Origin: Candidatus Taylorbacteria bacterium RIFCSPLOWO2_01_FULL_48_100
GTDB taxonomy: Bacteria; Patescibacteriota; Minisyncoccia; Phycocordibacterales; UBA10002
Direction of reading: 5' to 3'
Assembly: GCA_001821135.1 (NCBI GenBank)
Contig: MHSA01000013.1
Location: 1-40,921, forward strand
Length of the DNA stretch: 40,921 nt
The translations under genes were made by a program, and so were the position numbers. Positions 34,188 through 40,921 of this stretch are shown here, in pieces. The notes beneath the pieces are model-generated. The model did no database searches. It was not told the origin of the DNA and worked only from the letters and a program-made list of their open reading frames with translations. The number at the start of each line of letters is the position of its first letter. Position 1 is the first letter of the stretch.

Positions 34188-34216
34188 AGTATAGCACCTC
34201 TCTACTCACCTGTCAA
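34188..34216 (-). promoter_or_regulatory. Consensus sigma70 promoter
   Basis: Minus TTGACA-17-TATACT. Confidence 0.85.
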
Positions 34217-34376
34217 GCACCTTCTCGTTCAACTCCCAGAAAACGGCTCAACAGCAACACAGAGTGGTGCTTGCTTGGACTTAATGGCGTAACGGCTTGA
34301 CGGAGTATCTATCCTATGCTAACCTTAATGGCGACAGTTCTTTGGTAAAACAATCAACAATGAAAGGAATGCGGTT

Positions 34377-34970
34377 ATGACAGAAACGGAATTCGAAGCA
34401 AAAACTTCTGATGTTGAGTTGTCAGAGGTGGAAATATATATCCTACGAAAGGATATTGGTCTGCCTGTCGGCGAATGTCCGTCACGCCTAGCAATATGTG
34501 GCACCGACGAAATGAGTCATGCTCGCCTCCGGTCAATCCAGATGAGAGCATGGGCAAAGTTCGGTAGCAAAGAGAACGAAGCCAAGGAGAAATCTCGGAA
34601 GAAGGAGCTGAACGAGAATCCTTCCGTGCTTAAAGCAGTTGAGCTCGTTCAAGAAGTCGGGCTCAATCATTCAGTGGTCATGGGTGGCAGTTTAATCCTC
34701 GAGGGGGGCATCTCTGACCCAATGAAAGCAATCCGAGTGCCAGCGTTTCGTACTGCAATCAGTGACGAGCATGGATTTACGAGTCGTCCTCTTGCGCAAG
34801 CAAACATGCTTCCTGCTCGCCGAGCGCTTGTTGCTCATGTGATTAACAAACTCAAAGAGTTGGGCGCAACGCTCAAGAAAAGCCACATCTGTCACTCCGA
34901 CACCGTTGATGAAGTGTATGAATTCATCTTTGACGGCCGCGAAGTCGGATTGATCCTCATGCCACATTAG
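34377..34970 (+). CDS. Hypothetical protein (197 aa)
   Basis: ORF preceded by GAAAGGAATG and followed by a terminator. Confidence 0.65.
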   Translation: MTETEFEAKTSDVELSEVEIYILRKDIGLPVGECPSRLAICGTDEMSHARLRSIQMRAWAKFGSKENEAKEKSRKKELNENPSVLKAVELVQEVGLNHSVVMGGSLILEGGISDPMKAIRVPAFRTAISDEHGFTSRPLAQANMLPARRALVAHVINKLKELGATLKKSHICHSDTVDEVYEFIFDGREVGLILMPH

Positions 34971-34993
34971 GTGTAGGTGATTGAGCCACCTAA

Positions 34994-35028
34994 AGCCCGC
35001 GATCTGAAATATGGTCGTGGGTTTTTCT
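34994..35028 (+). terminator. Rho-independent terminator
   Basis: AGCCCGCGA...TCGTGGGTTTTTCTTTTTG. Confidence 0.75.
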
Positions 35029-35092
35029 TTTTGTTACTTTCTAATTCGCGCGAATTAGAAGATAAAAGAACCCTTCCGTGGGGATAAAAAGG

Positions 35093-37138
35093 TTAGATAT
35101 CCAGTGTCGCCTTCTTTGCATTCGCCTGAATGAATGCCTTGCGCGCGGGAACATCCTCACCCATCAGAGTATCAAACACCTTGTCGGCTTCTTGTCCGTC
35201 TTCTACGGAAACCTTTTTGAGCGTGCGGCGATTAGGGTCCATCGTCGTCTCCCACAGTTCTTCCGGGTTCATTTCGCCCAACCCTTTGTAGCGTTGAACT
35301 GATATTTTTTGCGTTTTCTTTTCTTCTGTTATTTCTTCTTCTGTTTCTATATCTTGGATTTTTCCAGCATCTTTGCCTAAGATTCTTGCCTTCTCCTCAT
35401 CAGAGAACGCATAAAAAAACTCTTTGCCTTTTTTGATTTTATACAATGGCGGCTGTGCGATATAAATATACCCGTCGTCTATCAGCGCGCGGAAGTAGCG
35501 AAAAAAGAGCGTCAAAAGCAAAGTGCGGATGTGCGCGCCGTCTACATCCGCATCTGTCGCAATAATAATTTTGTGATAACGGAGCTTGCTCACATCAAAA
35601 CTGTCCGATATGCCAGTGCCGAGCGCGATGACAAGCGCCTTTATTTCCGCAAATCCAAGAATTTTGTCCAACCGAGCGCGTTCTACATTTAAAATCTTTC
35701 CTTTAAGCGGAAGTATGGCTTGTGTGCGCCGGTCACGCCCTTGTTTGCCCGAGCCGCCCGCGCTGTCGCCCTCTACAATAAATATCTCCGCTTCCTCCGC
35801 GCTTTTTGTTTCGCAGTCGGCAAGCTTACCAGGAAGTGTCATACCTTCTAATGCACCCTTACGCAACACCGAATCCTTAGCCGCTTTTGCCGCTTTGCGC
35901 GCGCGGAGCGCGAGGAGTACCTTGCCGATAATCGCGCGCGCGTCTTCTGGGTGTTCTTCTAGAAATGCGCCGAACGCCTCGCCAAACACAGTTGCGACCG
36001 CACTCTGCGCTTCCACGCTACCAAGCTTCGCTTTTGTCTGACCTTCAAATTGAATCTCGCGGAGCTTCACGGACACGACAGCGGTAAGCCCTTCCAGCAC
36101 ATCATCCCCGGTAAAATTGTCGTCGTTTTCCTTTACTATGCCCGCCTTGCGCGCGTACGAGTTGAGCGTGCGCGTGAGCGCTGTCTTAAAGCCGGTAATG
36201 TGGGTGCCGCCTTCCGGGTTTGAGATATTATTTGCAAAGGCAATGATGCGCGAAGAAATGTCGTCTGCATACTGGAGCGCCACGGCAACTTCTTCCACCC
36301 CATCTCCCGCCTTCTCTACTGAAAAGATATTCTTGTGTACGGGTTTTTGGTTTTCGTTGTAAAATCGCACAAGCGATATTAACCCACCCTCAAAGTAGAA
36401 CGACTGGGACGGAACATTCAGCTTAAGTTCGCGTAAGTAAAACACATCCGCGAGGTCAATTGGCTTAGGAAATGCACTGGCATCAATAACGCCAATCTGA
36501 AGACCCTTCACGAGGTACGCTTGTTCGCGCATATGCGCGACAATCTTCTCCCAATTGAACGAAATCTCAGGGAATATCTTTGTGTCTGGTTCAAAAACAA
36601 CAATTGTGCCGTGCCGCTTGCTTGCGTCAATCTTTTTTACGCGCGCCTTTGCATCGCCGCGCTCATATTCCTGCCTGTATACTCCGCCGTCGCGATGCAC
36701 TACGACTTCCATAAACACAGAGAGAGCGTTTACGACTGATGCTCCTACTCCATGCAAGCCGCCGGAGATTTTGTATCCTTCCCCGCCGAACTTTCCGCCA
36801 GAGTGGAGAGTCGTCATAATTGTTTCCAGCGCGGACACTTTTGTTTGCTTGTGCGTATCTACCGGAATACCGCGGCCGTTGTCCACAACGCGCACGCGGT
36901 TGTTCGGTAGAAGCGCGACTTCAATATCATCTGCAAACCCGCCCATCGCCTCATCGCGCGAATTGTCAAAAATTTCGGTAATCAGGTGGTGCAAGCCCTC
37001 CAGGCCTGTCGTACCGATGTACATACCCGGGCGCTTGCGCACGGGCTCCAACCCCTCTAATACGGTAATAGAAGAGGCATCGTACAGATGCCCAGAACCG
37101 TTATTTTTCGCGTCTTTACCCGTCTTGTTTTTAGCCAT
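35093..37138 (-). CDS. gyrB: DNA gyrase subunit B
   Basis: LEPVRKRPGMYIG, EIFDNSRDEAMGG, IVEGDSAGGSGKQGRDR, ATDADVDGAHI; start at 37138 (MAKNKTGKD) preferred. Confidence 0.95.
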   Translation of the reverse strand: MAKNKTGKDAKNNGSGHLYDASSITVLEGLEPVRKRPGMYIGTTGLEGLHHLITEIFDNSRDEAMGGFADDIEVALLPNNRVRVVDNGRGIPVDTHKQTKVSALETIMTTLHSGGKFGGEGYKISGGLHGVGASVVNALSVFMEVVVHRDGGVYRQEYERGDAKARVKKIDASKRHGTIVVFEPDTKIFPEISFNWEKIVAHMREQAYLVKGLQIGVIDASAFPKPIDLADVFYLRELKLNVPSQSFYFEGGLISLVRFYNENQKPVHKNIFSVEKAGDGVEEVAVALQYADDISSRIIAFANNISNPEGGTHITGFKTALTRTLNSYARKAGIVKENDDNFTGDDVLEGLTAVVSVKLREIQFEGQTKAKLGSVEAQSAVATVFGEAFGAFLEEHPEDARAIIGKVLLALRARKAAKAAKDSVLRKGALEGMTLPGKLADCETKSAEEAEIFIVEGDSAGGSGKQGRDRRTQAILPLKGKILNVERARLDKILGFAEIKALVIALGTGISDSFDVSKLRYHKIIIATDADVDGAHIRTLLLTLFFRYFRALIDDGYIYIAQPPLYKIKKGKEFFYAFSDEEKARILGKDAGKIQDIETEEEITEEKKTQKISVQRYKGLGEMNPEELWETTMDPNRRTLKKVSVEDGQEADKVFDTLMGEDVPARKAFIQANAKKATLDI

Positions 37139-37232
37139 TTTAGTACTCTTATTATACCAAAAACCAGAACAAAAAGAAAGCGTTTGTGGATAGGAGATTA
37201 CAAAAAAAGATGCTATCTTAAATACCATCATT

Positions 37233-38252
37233 ATGGATAAAATTCTTAAAAATGTTTTATTGTTCTTATTTTTTGTTTTTATAATAAGCATACCAACCAT
37301 AACTTATGCGTATGCTTTTGAGAAAGTGTTTTATCTTTCTGGTGGTAAAAGCGGAATAGAGAGCTTAAAAAATAATGCCGATAAAATAGACATACTTGCC
37401 CCACAATCTTATTCAATCTCTGCAAAATTGTTGCCATCTGGTTCTGTAAGTGCAGAGATTAAAAACTTTGCTTCAAAAAATCATATAAAAGTTATGCCGC
37501 TTATAGTAAATGCTGGATTTAGCCAGAGCGTCATTCATAATCTGCTCACTTCAACAACCGCACAAGATAACATCATACAGTACATGATAAAAGAAGCCGC
37601 ATCTAATAACTATGTGGGGTGGCAACTTGATCTAGAGCATATTTATTTCAGAGATAAAGATCTATATTCTAATTTTGTTGAAAAAACAGCGAGTGCATTC
37701 AGAGAAAAAAATCTTATCTTAAGCATTGCCGCAGTTGCAAGAAAAAGTGACTACGAGGATTCTGATTTTTATATGAATTGGAGCGGGGCGTTTGATTATA
37801 AGCGACTTGCAGAATCCCTTGATTTCATAAGCATTATGACTTATGACGACCCGAACTCAAAAAGTTCTCCCGCAACAATCCCATTTGTAGAAGAAATCCT
37901 GGCGTATCTAATAGACAAAATTCCGCCACAAAAACTTTCGCTAGGAATCCCACTTTATTACTGGGGATGGAGTATGGAGCCATTTAAACGAGTGCGCACA
38001 GGTGGAACATACGAAAGAATAAAATTCATAAAAACTACATATCCTATTTGGTGGCAAGGTTTTGATAACACTAAGGGTGTCCCGTGGTTGTTTTATGTGG
38101 ATAGTGGAAAGAGATATATTATTTGGTTTGAAAATGAAAAGAGTTTTACAAACAGAATTGAAATAATAAAAAACGATCAATTGCGCGGGTTTTCAGCGTG
38201 GGTTTTAGGTATGGAAGATCCTAAAATCTGGAATGTGCTTGATAACAACTAA
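37233..38252 (+). CDS. Glycoside hydrolase family 18-like secreted protein
   Basis: Signal peptide, GWQLDLEHI (DxxE), MTYDDP, LSLGIPLYYWGW. Confidence 0.8.
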   Translation: MDKILKNVLLFLFFVFIISIPTITYAYAFEKVFYLSGGKSGIESLKNNADKIDILAPQSYSISAKLLPSGSVSAEIKNFASKNHIKVMPLIVNAGFSQSVIHNLLTSTTAQDNIIQYMIKEAASNNYVGWQLDLEHIYFRDKDLYSNFVEKTASAFREKNLILSIAAVARKSDYEDSDFYMNWSGAFDYKRLAESLDFISIMTYDDPNSKSSPATIPFVEEILAYLIDKIPPQKLSLGIPLYYWGWSMEPFKRVRTGGTYERIKFIKTTYPIWWQGFDNTKGVPWLFYVDSGKRYIIWFENEKSFTNRIEIIKNDQLRGFSAWVLGMEDPKIWNVLDNN

Positions 38253-38259
38253 CAGATAT

Positions 38260-39204
38260 TTATTGAAGATATTTTTCCTTGTTAACGACATGTTCGTCGT
38301 GTGTAATTGCATAATGCATGATTCCATTTTTATCAACAAGAAAATACAAGTATTTTGACTTAATGGGCGTAACGGCGGCTAAAATAGTTTCTAAACCAGG
38401 ATTATTGATTGGTGTAGGAGGTAATCCTTTATGAATATAGGTGTTATATGGAGAATCTATTTTTAGGTCGTCAAGACTTAATGCTGTATTCTTATCATTT
38501 TTTATATAATGAATTGTAACATCAACTTGAAGCGGCATACCAATTGATAACCGTTTCCATAAAATCCCAGAAATAATTCGTCTAGTTTCCATAATACGAC
38601 CTTCCGCTTCAAGTATTGATGCCATAATTACGACATCTTTCAGCGGTTTTTTAAACATCTGTACAAGTGATTCAATCTCGGAAATCTTTTTATTAAAATT
38701 CCTTTCCAGCACGGCAATCACGGTTTCTGCCGACACATTCGGCAGAAAATGATAGGTGTCGGGAAACAGATACCCTTCTTTCTGTGCGGCAAGAGTAAGA
38801 AATTCGCGCGCGCTGAACTTCGGCAGCGCGCGCGCAAAGATTGCCGCCATTTCTTTGTTTGTTAATCCTTCTGGAATCGCTACACGTGTCTCTTCCAACC
38901 CATATTCCCCACTCACCAAACGCTCGGCGATGCGCAAAGCCGAGGCGCGTTCTTTGAAGAAATAATCGCCAGCAATAGCGCCTGCAGAGCCGCCGCGAAG
39001 CGTTACGAATGCTTTAAGCCAAAATGCGGAGCGCACGAGGTGTCGCTTTTCAAAGTCGCTTGCAATCGCTTGAAGCGGCGTTCCTTTTTCAATTGTTAAA
39101 AATGTTTCGCGTGGAAAATCCAGCGGCGAGCGATTGTACAGCGCTTGCACAAACGCAAACAAAAAAAGTGCGATACTTATGAATATCAAAAAATATCTCC
39201 TCAT
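38260..39204 (-). CDS. mltG: Endolytic murein transglycosylase MltG
   Basis: VIMASILEAEGR, RLSIGMPLQVDVTIHY, SPYNTYIHKGLPPTPINNPGLETILAAVTP. Confidence 0.93.
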   Translation of the reverse strand: MRRYFLIFISIALFLFAFVQALYNRSPLDFPRETFLTIEKGTPLQAIASDFEKRHLVRSAFWLKAFVTLRGGSAGAIAGDYFFKERASALRIAERLVSGEYGLEETRVAIPEGLTNKEMAAIFARALPKFSAREFLTLAAQKEGYLFPDTYHFLPNVSAETVIAVLERNFNKKISEIESLVQMFKKPLKDVVIMASILEAEGRIMETRRIISGILWKRLSIGMPLQVDVTIHYIKNDKNTALSLDDLKIDSPYNTYIHKGLPPTPINNPGLETILAAVTPIKSKYLYFLVDKNGIMHYAITHDEHVVNKEKYLQ

Positions 39205-40616
39205 ACGGGAAGGTTTGGAGGCGGCTCACCCTTTCGCGACGGCGCACGGCCGATGGTCGGAGTCGCGGCGACCTTGCCCGGGAAGTGGTATATGGTTGCA
39301 AGTTCTTCCGCAGTCAAAATAAACGGTTTATTCATGTGGAAAAAGCGGTATGGGTAGTGGAAAAAGGAGCGCCTGCGATATGCGTCGTACATTTGCTTTC
39401 CGTATATTTTTTGGAAAATTGCCACCATTTTTTCCCGAAACCCCGTAAACCACAATACATCTTTTGTCTCATCTGCAAGATCGCTGTACCAACCTAATTT
39501 AAATCCGTTGAAATTATCTGCGCTGTATTGCCGAAATGCTCCCACAAGCGCTGGAATTGACTTTTGAATTTCCGACTGTGCATCTCCTTCGGCAAAGTAA
39601 AGGGCGCGAATCATACATTCGTATGCGGGCTTATTTAAACTCCGTTCTATTGCGGAAACCTGTTCTTTTTCCCCTTCAGTAAGAGTTGGCATTATAGGAA
39701 AACCTGTTGCGCTCTCTTTTCTTGTGGACTTTGTTTTTGGGTCGCGCATCAAAATATCGTTCACCAAGTCCTTTGCCTCGTCCTTCCAATCAGGTTTTTT
39801 AAACAAGTGTCCGTGAACCCAACTGCGGTCTTGATGTGCCTGCGCGAGAATTTGTATCCAGCACTGCTCGCCTTTTTTAAGCCCGCCTAAAAACTCAAGC
39901 GTAGGTGTAATCGGATCAACTTTTATTTCCTCCTCTTCTTCCTTATCCAATCCATAGTCAATGTAGGTTTTAATTGGGTATGGGTCGGGCTTTGCAAGTT
40001 TAATATGCGTTCCCCACATAAAGCGGCCTTCCGGTCCGTAGGGGTAGCGTGCCGCATAGTCAGGCGCCTCGCTTATTTCCACAGTCGGATATTGCGCGTA
40101 AATTTGCGTTTCTATAATTTTGCGGAGTTTCGGCCATACCCATACAAAAAAATGGACATCCCCTCCGAAAGAAGCGATTTCAAACGAATACCAAGGTCCA
40201 ACTTTTCCGTCCCAAAAAGTATCTACGAAGGTTACCGAACCCCTGCTCCACACGGCAGACGAAAAGAAAAGCTCCATCGCCTTCGGCGACCGTTCAATCT
40301 CGCGCGGTAGTTTTATTTCCAAAAGGACATAGCCGGTCTTTTCAAAAAACCCTGCGCGCACATATCTTAGCCACAGAGGGACAAACACAAAAATCAAAAG
40401 AATAGGAACCCATAGCGGCGCGAGCTCACGCGCCCACGCGCTGGAAATCAAAAAAATCTGCGCGAGCATATCGGGAATCCACAACGCATACACAAAAAGC
40501 CCGACCGCGCTCGCGCGAAAAAAGTACGCACGCCACGGGTTCTCTTTGTCTTTTTTAAAAAGATAGGTTACGAGCGTTCCAAACGCATTGAAAATATCTC
40601 CTAGTATCGCTCCCAT
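39201..40616 (-). CDS. Conserved membrane protein resembling the N-terminal part of CPR VirD4/T4SS-like coupling proteins (no ATPase domain)
   Basis: TM segments, FVWVWPKLRKIIETQIYAQYP, C-terminal LTAEELATIYHFPGKVAATPTIGRAPSRKGEPPPNLP. Confidence 0.55.
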   Translation of the reverse strand: MGAILGDIFNAFGTLVTYLFKKDKENPWRAYFFRASAVGLFVYALWIPDMLAQIFLISSAWARELAPLWVPILLIFVFVPLWLRYVRAGFFEKTGYVLLEIKLPREIERSPKAMELFFSSAVWSRGSVTFVDTFWDGKVGPWYSFEIASFGGDVHFFVWVWPKLRKIIETQIYAQYPTVEISEAPDYAARYPYGPEGRFMWGTHIKLAKPDPYPIKTYIDYGLDKEEEEEIKVDPITPTLEFLGGLKKGEQCWIQILAQAHQDRSWVHGHLFKKPDWKDEAKDLVNDILMRDPKTKSTRKESATGFPIMPTLTEGEKEQVSAIERSLNKPAYECMIRALYFAEGDAQSEIQKSIPALVGAFRQYSADNFNGFKLGWYSDLADETKDVLWFTGFREKMVAIFQKIYGKQMYDAYRRRSFFHYPYRFFHMNKPFILTAEELATIYHFPGKVAATPTIGRAPSRKGEPPPNLPV

Positions 40617-40657
40617 ACAAACAGTATAGCACGCGAATCATATGGTAAAATACTGTT

Positions 40658-40921
40658 ATGCACAAAGATTTTGACGGGTGGAATACAAGCAAAAAGCGTA
40701 TTCACAAGAAAGAGGAAAATAAACTCTATCATGCGCGAGAAATTTGGTGGTGTTATTTGGGTGTTAATATTGGTTTTGAACAAGACGGTTCTGAAATTGA
40801 ACATCGCCGCCCAGTACTCATTCTTGCCGGTTTGAGCGCGCACACTTGCTTTGCACTTCCCCTCACAACGGCACCTACTAATCATCCCATGCGTCCATCA
40901 ATTGGGAACATTAACGGAAAG
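40658..40921 (+). CDS. Second PemK/MazF-like protein (truncated by window end)
   Basis: MHKDFDGWNTSKKRIHKKEENKLYHAREIWWCYLGVNIGFEQDGSEIEHRRPVLILAGLSAHTCFALPLTT; not in the ORF track because it runs off the edge. Confidence 0.8.
   Translation, partial: MHKDFDGWNTSKKRIHKKEENKLYHAREIWWCYLGVNIGFEQDGSEIEHRRPVLILAGLSAHTCFALPLTTAPTNHPMRPSIGNINGK

Noticed and set aside
1-40921. rRNA, tRNA, tmRNA or other standard structural RNA genes
   Set aside because: None recognised by eye. tRNAscan-SE and Rfam scans would be needed to exclude them fully.

Overview
This 40.9-kb window looks like a bacterial chromosome segment from a reduced-genome lineage, most likely CPR/Patescibacteria (Parcubacteria-like). 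That is an inference from the condensed aminoacyl-tRNA synthetases, the DUF5671 protein and the gene neighbourhood. TGA is used as a stop. Core genes: partial corA-like, ccdA-like, thioredoxin-like, SDR, SNase, ychF-like GTPase, leuS, murG, truncated gltX, M23/EnvC-like, lexA, xer recombinase, rnc, a nusB-Nudix fusion, rpmF, an XPD/DinG-like helicase, rnhB, dnaE, thrS, gyrB, GH18 and mltG. Accessory content: a BcgI-like R-M locus (nuclease-methylase fusion, DUF3800, S subunit) directly downstream of lexA; two MazF/PemK-like toxins; a DUF559 endonuclease gene; and several monocistronic orphan cassettes with their own terminators. The observations most worth following up: (1) a dispersed double-hairpin repeat family, 7 copies, that brackets the DUF559 gene; (2) a compact minus-strand transcription unit with mutually exclusive hairpins masking the SD of a 27-aa ORF; (3) a three-way-junction 5' leader on a Nudix gene; (4) widespread TATAMT-N6-8-ATG (leaderless) gene starts; (5) a P1B-ATPase pseudoenzyme with the phospho-acceptor Asp replaced by Asn; (6) a NusB-Nudix fusion; (7) a GluRS lacking its anticodon-binding domain; (8) a 21-nt inverted operator pair bracketing an HTH regulator. 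No CRISPR array, rRNA or tRNA was recognised. All calls come from reading the sequence and ORF track; no database search was run.
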